A stretch of DNA of 64,000 bases. It comes from Caulobacter ginsengisoli. GTDB taxonomy: Bacteria > Pseudomonadota > Alphaproteobacteria > Caulobacterales > Caulobacteraceae. Below the pieces are notes generated by a model. It saw nothing but the letters and a program-made list of their open reading frames with translations. It was not told the origin of the DNA and did not search any database. Shown in pieces: positions 46,328-54,058 of this stretch (positions are counted from its first letter, which is position 1; the number at the start of each line of letters is the position of its first letter). A program made the translations under genes and the position numbers. The stretch is taken from assembly GCF_030814835.1 (NCBI RefSeq), contig NZ_JAUSVS010000001.1, positions 687,001 to 751,000 of the forward strand, read 5' to 3'.

Positions 46328-46654
46328 CTAGGCCAGTGCTGGGCGCATTTGCCCGTCGGGGCGGGGCCGTATGGAAAGCTGCACTTTCACTTCCTGGCCA
46401 AGCCGGCTGAGGATCGTCATCAGGCGGTCGACGGTGAAGCGTTCGAGCTTCACCTGGCGGATGCGCGAAAAATCGGCGGCGGCAATGCCGGTATCGGCAG
46501 CGGCGGCGCGCACGGTGAGCGCGCGGCCATCGAGCGTCTTGATGATCTCGGCCGCGAGCAGCGCCTTCAACTGACGCAGTTCGGCGTCTTCCATGCCGAG
46601 GTCGCGGAAGACGTTGCCGCTGCCGCGCACGATCTCGATGGGGTCCTCGCTCAT
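46328..46654 (-). CDS. HTH antitoxin (HigA/XRE-like)
   Basis: 108 residues with a helix-turn-helix (ALTVRAAAADTGIAAADFSR followed by IRQVKLERFTVDRLMTILSR), the layout of HigA/HTH_37 antitoxins. It overlaps the toxin gene by ATGA and follows it, the usual order for the Gp49/HigB type. It probably represses the operon and binds the toxin. Confidence 0.85.
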   Translation of the reverse strand: MSEDPIEIVRGSGNVFRDLGMEDAELRQLKALLAAEIIKTLDGRALTVRAAAADTGIAAADFSRIRQVKLERFTVDRLMTILSRLGQEVKVQLSIRPRPDGQMRPALA

Positions 46655-47013
46655 TTCAACGCCTCCTTCAAACGCTTGATCCGCTCCCGCACCAGGTCGA
46701 TTTCCTGTTTGGGCGTGGCAATTCCTTTCTTCGACTTCTTCTGGAAGGCATGCACCACCCAGATGTCGTCATCGATCTGCAGGGCGTAGATGACGCGGTA
46801 AGCGTCGCCTCGTTCCTTGATCGCCAGTTCCCAGACACCCGCGCCAAGGCCGCTCAAAGGCTTAGCAATGTCTGGCGTCGCGCCATCGGCGATGACCGTC
46901 AGCGCCTCGGCAGCCCGCGCCTGGGCTTTAGCTGGGAAGTCGGCGAAGTCCTTCTGCGCCGCCTTGATCCAGCTGACCTTTCGAGTGTCGCGAACCTTCT
47001 TGTATGTAGTCAT
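46651..47013 (-). CDS. RelE/HigB (Gp49-like, DUF891) toxin
   Basis: 120 residues from MTTYKKVRD; a TTG three codons upstream is the alternative start. The Gp49-like signature is seen in VWELAIKERGDAYRVIYALQ and IWVVHAFQKKSKKGIATPKQ. Such toxins cleave mRNA at the ribosome. With the downstream antitoxin it likely stabilises the element. Confidence 0.85.
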   Translation of the reverse strand: MTTYKKVRDTRKVSWIKAAQKDFADFPAKAQARAAEALTVIADGATPDIAKPLSGLGAGVWELAIKERGDAYRVIYALQIDDDIWVVHAFQKKSKKGIATPKQEIDLVRERIKRLKEALK

Positions 47014-47162
47014 ATTTGACAACAGAAGTCAAGGGTTATCCAAGGCGCGTGGCTGCATCCTGTCCAGGATGCCATAGCCAGCATGCCGCCGGTTCCGTCG
47101 GCATTCGCGATGCGCCGCGCGGCGGTCGGTTCCGCCCTGGCTGCGTCGCCAAATGAAGACAG

Positions 47163-47245
47163 TGGTGCGGCTAGAGGGACTCGAACCCCCACGGTTGCCC
47201 GACTGGACCTAAACCAGTTGCGTCTACCAATTCCGCCATAGCCGC
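47163..47245 (-). tRNA. tRNA-Leu(UAG), complete, carried by the element
   Basis: 83 nt with encoded CCA. Acceptor GCGGCTA/TAGCCGC, D-arm like the host copy, anticodon stem-loop ACTGG-TTTAGGT-CCAGT with anticodon UAG, variable arm CGG-GCAA-CCG and T-loop TTCGAGT. It is 56 bp downstream of the integrase gene on the same strand. It reads CUA and CUG codons and can replace the disrupted host gene. Its anticodon stem differs from the attachment core after the loop. Confidence 0.96.
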
Positions 47246-47301
47246 GCCCCTCGGGTCTAGGAGGGCAGAAGAAACTCCGCAAGCAATTCGTCGTCTCAGA
47301 G

Positions 47302-48579
47302 TCAGCCTGTGGATCGTTTCCTGCGCGGCGTCCCTTTGGCCCTTGGCCGCGGACCCGCCGCAGGTTTTTTGGCCTTAGGGCGGCGAACATTGATCGCAGA
47401 GGCGTCCAGCCGATCCTTGATGTGGGAGGCGTAGTGCTCCTCGATCATCTGGACGCTGGTTCGGCAGTTGTTGGCGATCTGGTGGATGTTAGCGCCTTCC
47501 ATGAGGCGCATCGAAATGTAGGTGTGTCGCAGGCTGTAGGCCGTGCGGCGTTTGCCGTCGCGGTCGAAGCGCAGGCCTTCTTCCCGCAGGATGCGGTTGA
47601 AGGCTTCGCGGTTGAAGCGAAGGAATAGGTTGGTGGTTGCCAGCCGAGCGGCGGCTTCCTTCGCTCCGTGTTCGGCCTCCAGTTCCGCCAGCCGGCGGGC
47701 ACGGAGGCGTCGGAAGGGGTGAACGGCGCCCGGCATGCTTTTGCAAAAGCCGGTGCCGGTTTTGCCGCGCACGTCGATGACGAGAATGGTCTCTCCGGTC
47801 GCGTCGTCCTGCTCGATCTGCACGTCCCGGATTTCGGCGTTAAGCGCCTCGTCGGGCCGCAAGCCGGTGTTGCCCATGAGCAGCACGAAGTCGTGCAAAT
47901 CCTCGTATTGCGACTTCCAACCGCGACGGGGACAAGTCGCGATCCGTTGGCGGGTCGCCTTGTAGAGCTTCTCGTATTCCTCCGGCGAGAACCAGGCGCG
48001 GCGACCCTTCTTTTTCAGGGTCAGATAGGGGAGGGAGAGGTTCGGCATGAAGGGAAGCCGGCCCGCGCCTTCCTCGTGCTTCAGCACTTGCCGGATCACC
48101 ACCATGTCGGAAAGGATGGTGCTCCGCGCGGGAGAGCGGCCCCGTCGCTCCTGCATGTCTTCCGTCCGTTTGACGACATAGCTCTGAATGGTGGAGCGAT
48201 TGATGGTCGATGGGTCCAGCTTCCCGAAGAACGGGAGGATGGACGCCTTCAATCGGATTTCTAGTTCCGCGATGTAGAGCGGTGAGCGGGAGCCAGCAGC
48301 CAGCACGCGGACCTCGCGGATGAATTCATCGGCAGCGTCCGCGAAAGTGCGTTCTGGTCGTTTTGGTTTGTCAGGAAGGCCCAAGGGCTGGCCGGTGCGA
48401 ACCCGGCCGCGAAGGTCGAGATACCATTCTTCGGCAAACGCGGTGGCGCGTTCGAGATTTTCTTCTCCGGTAGAGTGCCGGAACCGGTGGCCATCGACTC
48501 GGGCAGCGCACTGCCACACCAGTGCAGCGCCTCGACGATAAATCTGCACCCGTCCGTCGAATAAAAGATGCGTCGTCAT
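47302..48579 (-). CDS. int: Tyrosine recombinase integrase of the element
   Basis: 425 residues from the ATG with GGAGG five bases upstream; an in-frame start 15 codons earlier is less likely. N-terminal arm-binding-like region (VQIYRRGAALVWQCAARVDG), core-binding SAM-like domain (about 80-190) and catalytic domain: NTGLRPDEAL (Arg), VRGKTGTG (Lys), AYSLRHTYISMRL (Arg), IEEHYASH (Tyr). The position normally His before the second Arg is Tyr. It lies beside attR and should excise and integrate the element at tRNA-Leu. Confidence 0.93.
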   Translation of the reverse strand: MTTHLLFDGRVQIYRRGAALVWQCAARVDGHRFRHSTGEENLERATAFAEEWYLDLRGRVRTGQPLGLPDKPKRPERTFADAADEFIREVRVLAAGSRSPLYIAELEIRLKASILPFFGKLDPSTINRSTIQSYVVKRTEDMQERRGRSPARSTILSDMVVIRQVLKHEEGAGRLPFMPNLSLPYLTLKKKGRRAWFSPEEYEKLYKATRQRIATCPRRGWKSQYEDLHDFVLLMGNTGLRPDEALNAEIRDVQIEQDDATGETILVIDVRGKTGTGFCKSMPGAVHPFRRLRARRLAELEAEHGAKEAAARLATTNLFLRFNREAFNRILREEGLRFDRDGKRRTAYSLRHTYISMRLMEGANIHQIANNCRTSVQMIEEHYASHIKDRLDASAINVRRPKAKKPAAGPRPRAKGTPRRKRSTG

Positions 48580-48641
48580 AGAACCTCCAGCCCAGGGGGA
48601 GTCCGGGTCGGTTGCAACTTTCACGGCGCATTTTTGCTAGA

Positions 48642-48661
48642 TGTGTCCAGGATGTGTCCAG
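48642..48661 (+). repeat. Right pair of putative integrase arm-type sites
   Basis: TGTGTCCAG at 48642-48650 and 48653-48661, direct repeats 11 bp apart, 77 bp before the attR core and upstream of int. Same word and orientation as the left pair at 19907-19926. Confidence 0.6.
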
Positions 48662-48738
48662 ACAATGCAAGCGTCAGGCGAACATGAAGTCGTTGTTTTG
48701 GTTGACATTTTACATGTCTGATGCTTTTTAGCACCGGG

Positions 48739-48791
48739 TTTAGGTTCTGGCATCGCAAGATGTAGAGGTTCGAGTCCTCTCGCCCGCACCA
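48739..48791 (+). pseudogene. attR core and 3' part of the split tRNA-Leu(UAG)
   Basis: The core TTTAGGTTCTGGCA (48739-48752) is followed by the rest of the variable arm, the T-arm (AGAGG-TTCGAGT-CCTCT), acceptor CGCCCGC and encoded ACCA. The element DNA to its left (CTTTTTAGCACCGGG) does not supply a 5' half, so this fragment cannot be a functional tRNA. Confidence 0.92.
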
Positions 48792-49037
48792 TCCTGCTTC
48801 GCCCTTCGGGCTTCGCAGGACAGGTCCCGCAGGGAGAGGCGAAGCAGGACGCCCTGCGAAGCCTTGGCGTAGCAGGGCAAGGCCAAATGCCAACCTCCCG
48901 AAAGTGGGACTTGGCCCTCCGGGGCGTGCGTGACATAAGGGCGCTCGCTTTGCGCCGCCCCCTGTGGGCGGCCGCTTCCATTTCACCTTAGGGCGGATCG
49001 CGGCCGGGCGTTTGTCCCCGCATCCGGAACTTGAAGA
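48792..49037. other. Hairpin-rich gap between attR and tig
   Basis: It has a series of imperfect inverted repeats built on CCTGCTTCGCCC / GGGCTTCGCAGG and GCAGGACGCCCTGCG. They probably include the terminator of the original tRNA-Leu gene and the promoter of tig. No gene is seen. Confidence 0.5.
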
Positions 49038-50396
49038 ATGTCGATGCAGATCGTTGAAAAGTCTGGCGAAGGCCTCAGCCGCGTTTATGGCGTCACCGTC
49101 CCCGCGGGGGACCTGGCCGACCGGCTGGAGAAGCGGATCGCCGAGATTCTCCCGACCCTGAACCTGAAGGGATTCCGTCCCGGCAAGGTGCCGGTGGCCC
49201 ATGTGAAGCGCCTCTATGGCAAGTCGCTGATGAGCGAAGTCATCGAGCAGACGCTCAATGAAAGCACCCAGAAGGTGCTGGACGACAACCAGCTGCGCCC
49301 CGCCGGCCAGCCCGACCTGACCCCGTCCTCGGACATGGACGCGGTGCTGGATGGCAAGACCGACCTGGCCTACGACCTGGCTGTCGAGGTCATGCCCGAC
49401 TTCGAACCGCTCGACATGGCGACACTGAAGCTCAAGCGCCCCGTCTATTCGCCGACCGACAAGGAGGTCGACGAGGCCCTGGCGGACCTGGCCAAGCAGG
49501 CCCGCACCTATGCGCCGCGCACCGGCAAGACGGTCAAGGCCAAGGACGGCGACCAGGTCCTGATCGACTTCCTGGGCTCGGTCGACGGCGTGCCGTTCGA
49601 TGGCGGCAAGGGCGAAGGCTTCGAACTGGTCCTGGGCTCGGGCCAGTTCATCCCGGGCTTCGAAGAGCAGCTGGTCGGCGCCAAGCCCGACAGCGACGTC
49701 ACCGTGAAGGTGACCTTCCCCGAGCCCTACCAATCGGCCGAACTGGCCGGCAAGAACGCCGAGTTCGCCGTCCACGTCCATGAAGTCCGCGCCCCGGTCG
49801 ACGCCGAGCCGGACGACGCCCTGGCCGAGCGGGTCGGCATGAAGGACCTGGCCGCCCTGAAGGACGCCCTGCGCTCCAACCTGGAAGGCCGCTACGCCAA
49901 CGCCTCGCGTTTCAAGCTCAAGCGCGCCCTGCTGGACGAGCTGGACACCAGGCACGACTTCCCGCTGCCGCCGCGCATGGTCGAGGCCGAGTTCGCCGGC
50001 ATCTGGCAACAGGTCGAGAGCGACAAGGCCGCTGGCAACCTGCCGGAGGAGGACGCCGCCAAGTCCGACGAGGACCTGAAGGTCGAATACCGCAAGATCG
50101 CCGAGCGCCGGGTGCGCCTGGGCCTGGTGCTGGCCGAGATCGGCCGCCGGGCCAACGTCCAGGTCACCGACCAGGAGCTGACCGAGGCCATGCGCCGCGA
50201 GGCCATGCAGTACGGCGCCCAGGCCCAGCAGGTCTTCGACCTCTACCGCCAGAACCCCCAGGCCCAGGCCAGCCTCCGGGCCCCCCTCTATGAGGACAAG
50301 GTGGTGGAGCTGATCTTCAGCCAGGCCAAGATCGACGACAAGAAGGTCTCCAAGAAGGAGATCGAGGCCGAGGACGACCTGCCGGAAGGCTACTGA
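49038..50396 (+). CDS. tig: Trigger factor
   Basis: 452 residues. The N-terminal ribosome-binding domain has the signature loop GFRPGKVP (about residues 45-52), followed by a PPIase/FKBP domain ([20 protein letters not shown], then [16 protein letters not shown]) and the C-terminal chaperone domain. A ribosome-associated chaperone for nascent chains. No clpP-clpX follows, although that order is common elsewhere. Confidence 0.97.
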   Translation: MSMQIVEKSGEGLSRVYGVTVPAGDLADRLEKRIAEILPTLNLKGFRPGKVPVAHVKRLYGKSLMSEVIEQTLNESTQKVLDDNQLRPAGQPDLTPSSDMDAVLDGKTDLAYDLAVEVMPDFEPLDMATLKLKRPVYSPTDKEVDEALADLAKQARTYAPRTGKTVKAKDGDQVLIDFLGSVDGVPFDGGKGEGFELVLGSGQFIPGFEEQLVGAKPDSDVTVKVTFPEPYQSAELAGKNAEFAVHVHEVRAPVDAEPDDALAERVGMKDLAALKDALRSNLEGRYANASRFKLKRALLDELDTRHDFPLPPRMVEAEFAGIWQQVESDKAAGNLPEEDAAKSDEDLKVEYRKIAERRVRLGLVLAEIGRRANVQVTDQELTEAMRREAMQYGAQAQQVFDLYRQNPQAQASLRAPLYEDKVVELIFSQAKIDDKKVSKKEIEAEDDLPEGY

Positions 50397-50399
50397 GCC

Positions 50400-50969
50400 T
50401 CAACTCGCTGACTTAGCGCGCGGCCGTCCTTCGGGGCGGCCGTTTGCGTTTGCGGCCTTGGCCTTGCTGTTGGCCATCCCGAACGCCTGGACGATTTCCG
50501 ACAGTTCGGGTTCGGCCACCAGGCCGGCGGCCTCCTGCGCCGAGAACCATTTGCGCTCACGCTGGCCCTTCTCGGGCCATTTCTCCAGGGTCTTGACGAC
50601 CTTCATCGGGAAGACGTCGACCGCGCAGTGGCGGGTCTCGCCGTTCTTGAGCAGCTTGTCGTAGTGGAAGGCGCCCAGCGGCGTTTCCACCGGTTTGCCC
50701 TCGACGCCGGCCTCCTCGAAGGCCTCGCGGGCGGCGGCCTCGTGCGGCGCCCGGTTCTTCATCGGCCAGCCCTTGGGGATGATCCAGCGCCGGGTCTCGC
50801 GCGAGGTGACCAGCAGCACCTCGACCTGACCCTTGCGGCGCCGCCAGACCAGGGCGGCGTACTGGCTGGCCGGATCCTCCTGGACCTCGGCGGCGGGCGC
50901 CGCGCGCGCATCATCCGTAGCCGGAGCAATCCAGCTGAACAGACGGGTGAGGAATCCGGCCTTGGCCAT
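50400..50969 (-). CDS. Nudix hydrolase
   Basis: 189 residues from MAKAGFLTRLF. The Nudix box is recognisable as APHEAAAREAFEEAGV, with WIIPKGWPMKN before it, typical of Nudix enzymes acting on diadenosine or diphosphoinositol polyphosphates. The C-terminal 25 residues (SKAKAANANGRPEGRPRAKS) are low-complexity, and they are encoded across the hairpin that probably terminates tig on the other strand. A longer frame running on into the pit region is a shadow. Confidence 0.9.
   Translation of the reverse strand: MAKAGFLTRLFSWIAPATDDARAAPAAEVQEDPASQYAALVWRRRKGQVEVLLVTSRETRRWIIPKGWPMKNRAPHEAAAREAFEEAGVEGKPVETPLGAFHYDKLLKNGETRHCAVDVFPMKVVKTLEKWPEKGQRERKWFSAQEAAGLVAEPELSEIVQAFGMANSKAKAANANGRPEGRPRAKSAS
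50421..50449 (+). terminator. Probable terminator of tig, inside the Nudix 3' end
   Basis: CGGCCGTCC-TTCG-GGGCGGCCG is followed by TTTGCGTTT, 25 bp past the tig stop. The hairpin is coding on the opposite strand. Confidence 0.6.
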
Positions 50970-51046
50970 GACGGGTGGAACGTTCCGGCGGGGAAAAAGA
51001 ATCAGTTGGCCCAACAGGATAGCATTCCAAGGTCGGGCTGCCGCCG

Positions 51047-52045
51047 TCAGAGGAAGAGGTGGCCGATCCACCAGAACACGCCGCCCATCAACGCGGCGGC
51101 GGGCAGGGTAATGACCCAGGCCCAGACAATGTTGCGCGCCACGCCCCAGCGCACCGCTCCGGCCCGCTTGGCCGCCCCGACCCCGACAATGGCCCCGGTG
51201 ATGGTGTGGGTGGTCGAGACGGGGATGCCAAGCGCTGTGAAGCCGAACAGGGTGATCGCCCCGCCGGTCTCGGCGCAGAAGCCCTGCATGGGCGACAGGC
51301 GGGTAATCTTGGAGCCCATGGTGTGGACGATGCGCCAGCCGCCCATCAGCGTGCCCAGGGCCATGGCGGCCTGGCAGGACAGCACCACCCACATCGGCAC
51401 GTGGAAGTCGCCGGTCATCTGGTGATTGGCGTAGAGCAGGACGGCGATGATCCCCATGGTCTTCTGGGCGTCGTTGCCGCCGTGGCCCAGGCTGTAGGCG
51501 GCGGCCGAGACGAACTGCAGGCGGCGGAAGACGCTGTCGGCGACGCTGGGCCGGGCCTTGACGAACAGCCAGGAGACGATCAGCACCAGCAGCAGGGCCA
51601 GGAAGAAGCCGATGGCCGGCGACATCACGATGGCCGAGACGGTCTTGTCCAGCCCGCCCCACTGCACCGCCGTGAAGCCCCCCTTGGCCACCCCCGACCC
51701 CACCAGCCCGCCGATCAGGGCGTGCGAGCTGGACGAGGGGATGCCCGCCAGCCAGGTGACGACGTTCCAGATGATGGCACCCATCAGGGCCCCGAAGATC
51801 ACCGCGTTGTCGACGATGTCGGGAGAGATGATGCCCTTGCCGACCGTGTTGGCGACATGCAGCCCGAAGAACAGGAAGGCGATGAAGTTGAAGAAGGCCG
51901 CCCACAACACGGCCCAACGGGCCGGCAGCACGCGGGTGGAGACGATGGTGGCGATGGAATTGGCCGCATCGTGCAGGCCGTTCAGGAAGTCGAAGGCCAG
52001 GGCGACCACGATCAGGCCGACCAGAATGATCATGGCGCCGTCCAT
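51047..52045 (-). CDS. pit: Low-affinity inorganic phosphate transporter
   Basis: 332 residues with about ten membrane segments. Pit signatures: FLNGLHDAANSIATIVSTRV and SLGHGGNDAQKTMGIIAVLL, the two halves of the inverted-repeat phosphate site, and SSSSHALIGGLVG. It imports phosphate or metal-phosphate by proton symport. It follows the DUF47 gene by 2 bp, the standard PitA-PhoU-like pair. Confidence 0.95.
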   Translation of the reverse strand: MDGAMIILVGLIVVALAFDFLNGLHDAANSIATIVSTRVLPARWAVLWAAFFNFIAFLFFGLHVANTVGKGIISPDIVDNAVIFGALMGAIIWNVVTWLAGIPSSSSHALIGGLVGSGVAKGGFTAVQWGGLDKTVSAIVMSPAIGFFLALLLVLIVSWLFVKARPSVADSVFRRLQFVSAAAYSLGHGGNDAQKTMGIIAVLLYANHQMTGDFHVPMWVVLSCQAAMALGTLMGGWRIVHTMGSKITRLSPMQGFCAETGGAITLFGFTALGIPVSTTHTITGAIVGVGAAKRAGAVRWGVARNIVWAWVITLPAAALMGGVFWWIGHLFL

Positions 52046-52047
52046 GC

Positions 52048-52695
52048 TCAGAGATGCTCGATCAGGATGCCGCTGACCTCATGGGCCACGTCCTCGAAGC
52101 GGTCCATGACCTTTTCCAGGTGGTCCAGCACCTCGGCGCCGACGATATAGGCCATGGCGTCGCCCGCCTTGCCCTTCTGGTAGATCGACCGCAGGCCGGC
52201 GTCATAGGCCTGGTCGGCCTGGTCCTCGAGCTTGGTGATCTCCTCCGCCAGGGCGTTGAGCTTGCCGGCGTTGGCCCGCATGCTGGGCAGGAGGCCGATC
52301 ATCTCCCGGGTCTTGGCGGCCGCCTGGACGATCTGGTCGCCCATGGTGCGCATCTCGGGCTCGAAGGACCGGACCTCGAACAGCAGGGTGGCCTTGGCGG
52401 TCTTGTGCATCTGGTCGATGGCGTCGTCGAGCGAGGCGAACAGCGCCTTCACATCGCCGCGGTCGAAGGGAGTGATGAAGGTGCGCCGCACCGCCAGCAG
52501 GCCCTCGCGGGCCACCTCGTCGGCCTCTTCCTCGTGCTTGGCGACCCGCGCCGCGCAGGCCGGCACGTTCTCGCCGCCGTCCAGCAACTCGCGGAGCGCC
52601 GCCGCGCCGGCCACCAGGGTCTCGGCGTGGCGGGCGTACAGCCCGTAAAAGGCGTCTTCCTTGGGCATCAGGGCCTGGAACAGTCGCAGCATCAT
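52048..52695 (-). CDS. DUF47 PhoU-like protein, partner of Pit
   Basis: 215 residues, all helical, with PhoU-like repeats (VAKHEEEADEVAREGLLAVR, ISPF-like TFITPFDRGDVKALFASLDD). Family members regulate or assist the adjacent Pit transporter. The start is one of two consecutive ATGs. Confidence 0.93.
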   Translation of the reverse strand: MMLRLFQALMPKEDAFYGLYARHAETLVAGAAALRELLDGGENVPACAARVAKHEEEADEVAREGLLAVRRTFITPFDRGDVKALFASLDDAIDQMHKTAKATLLFEVRSFEPEMRTMGDQIVQAAAKTREMIGLLPSMRANAGKLNALAEEITKLEDQADQAYDAGLRSIYQKGKAGDAMAYIVGAEVLDHLEKVMDRFEDVAHEVSGILIEHL

Positions 52696-52757
52696 CGGCC
52701 TTCCGAAGTGAGTCGTCCGTGCCCGGAATAACCCATCCGGCCCCGGCTGGGGACCCG

Positions 52758-53456
52758 CTAAACCGTTGTGTGGAACAGCGCGCCGATGCCGGCGGTGGCG
52801 GCCATGGCCAGCGCGCCCCAGAAGGTGACCCGCACGGCCGCCTTCAGCATCCCCGCGCCGCCCGCCCGCGCGCCGACGCCGCCCAGCAGGGCCAGGAACA
52901 GCAGCGAGGCGACGGTGACCGTCACAACCAGCGCCGAGGCCGGGGCCAGCACGGCCGCGACCATGGGCAGGGCCGCGCCGACCGCGAAACTGGCGGCCGA
53001 GGCCAGGGCGGCCTGGATCGGCCTGGCCGTGCTCACCTCGGAAATGCCCAGCTCGTCCCGGGCATGGGCGACCAGGGCGTCCTTGGCCATAAGTTGGGTG
53101 GCGACCTGGCCGGCGAGTTCGGGGTCGAGGCCGCGCCGCACATAGATGCCGGCCAGCTCCGCATGCTCGGCCTCGCCGTCGGCGGCCAGTTCGGCCCGTT
53201 CGCGATCCAGGTCGGCGCGCTCGGTGTCCGATTGCGAACTGACGGAGACATACTCGCCCGCCGCCATCGACATCGCCCCGGCAACCAGCCCGGCCAGTCC
53301 GGCCACCGTCACCGCCCGATGATCGCCTCCGGCGGCCGCGACGCCGACGATCAGGCTGGCGGTGGAGACGATGCCGTCATTGGCGCCCAGCACGGCGGCC
53401 CGCAGCCAGCCGATCCGGGCGATCAGGTGCCGTTCGCTATGTTTGAGCCGGGTCAT
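52758..53456 (-). CDS. VIT1/CCC1-family iron/manganese transporter
   Basis: 232 residues, five membrane segments. Signatures: VLGANDGIVSTASLIVGVAA at the first helix and MAAGEYVSVSSQSDTERADL with the metal-binding glutamate-rich cytosolic helices that follow. It probably exports or sequesters divalent iron or manganese. Gene stands alone. Confidence 0.93.
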   Translation of the reverse strand: MTRLKHSERHLIARIGWLRAAVLGANDGIVSTASLIVGVAAAGGDHRAVTVAGLAGLVAGAMSMAAGEYVSVSSQSDTERADLDRERAELAADGEAEHAELAGIYVRRGLDPELAGQVATQLMAKDALVAHARDELGISEVSTARPIQAALASAASFAVGAALPMVAAVLAPASALVVTVTVASLLFLALLGGVGARAGGAGMLKAAVRVTFWGALAMAATAGIGALFHTTV

Positions 53457-53547
53457 CGAGACTCTCCGCGCCTTGCCCGGGTATCTGGGCCCGGCCCGGG
53501 CGGCCCGTCCATGACCTGCCGCAAGGAATTGACCGCCGCCCGGTCCG

Positions 53548-53970
53548 TCAGGGCAGCAGTTCGGTCAGCCCGTCCCAGTCCGGATCGTCATAGGACTGCA
53601 TCTCGATCGGGAAGGCCGGCAGGGCGTCGAGGGCCTGGTTGAACACCTCCAGGAAGCGCTCGGCGTCGGCGGCGTAGTAGCGCCATTCCTTGACGCCCCG
53701 GCCCAGCAGGCTGGCCGCCTCCATCCCGACGCCGCTTTCGACCAGGGCGGCGAAGACCGCTTCCTGGAACCGGTGCATCTGGTCATAGGTCTTCTTGTCG
53801 GGCAGGCCGCCCGCGCCGTCATGCTCATAGGGCCAGGCCGCGACGATCAGCACCGGAAAATGGGCGCGGTCGCTGTCCGAGGGCGGCGTGCGCAGGGCGC
53901 GGATGAAGACCGCGTCTCCATCGGGGCCGTCCTGCAGGCTGAGCCAGGGATCGTTGTCTGCGGTGGTCAT
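53548..53970 (-). CDS. DUF695 domain protein
   Basis: 140 residues matching DUF695 in pattern: DGAGGLPDKKTYDQMHRFQE, LGRGVKEWRYYAADAERF, FPIEMQSYDDPDWDGLTELL. Cytosolic, no catalytic motif known for the family. Function is not established. Confidence 0.75.
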   Translation of the reverse strand: MTTADNDPWLSLQDGPDGDAVFIRALRTPPSDSDRAHFPVLIVAAWPYEHDGAGGLPDKKTYDQMHRFQEAVFAALVESGVGMEAASLLGRGVKEWRYYAADAERFLEVFNQALDALPAFPIEMQSYDDPDWDGLTELLP

Positions 53971-54058
53971 CCGCGCCTCATAGTGCGGCCAGCCGCCGCG
54001 AGGAAGGCGTTTTCCTTGGACAGGCGCGGCGCCCAGCGGGTAGGGGGCGCCTCTGGAT

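Larger units (their letters stand above)
19853..48752. mobile_element. 28.9-kb integrative mobilizable element in tRNA-Leu(UAG)
   Basis: The element is bounded by the 14-bp core repeat within a split tRNA-Leu gene. It encodes a tyrosine recombinase next to attR, a second catalytic-only recombinase, a MobQ-type relaxase with oriT, and a TraD-like coupling ATPase with small membrane proteins. No VirB-type mating channel is present, so transfer would need a helper. Cargo includes Gabija-like genes, a NACHT nuclease, ArdC, an SRAP protein, two DUF3768 genes, a RelE/HigA-type pair and a complete tRNA-Leu(UAG). Base composition is visibly more AT-rich over the defence genes (21-31 kb) than in the flanks. 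Confidence 0.9.

Noticed and set aside
19853-48752. Insertion sequences or transposons within the element
   Set aside because: No transposase-like protein or terminal inverted repeats with target duplication were recognised.
50970-51917. Continuous minus frame that would fuse the Nudix protein to a long upstream extension
   Set aside because: The upstream part is an out-of-frame reading of pit; Nudix starts at 50969 and pit has its own well-supported frame.
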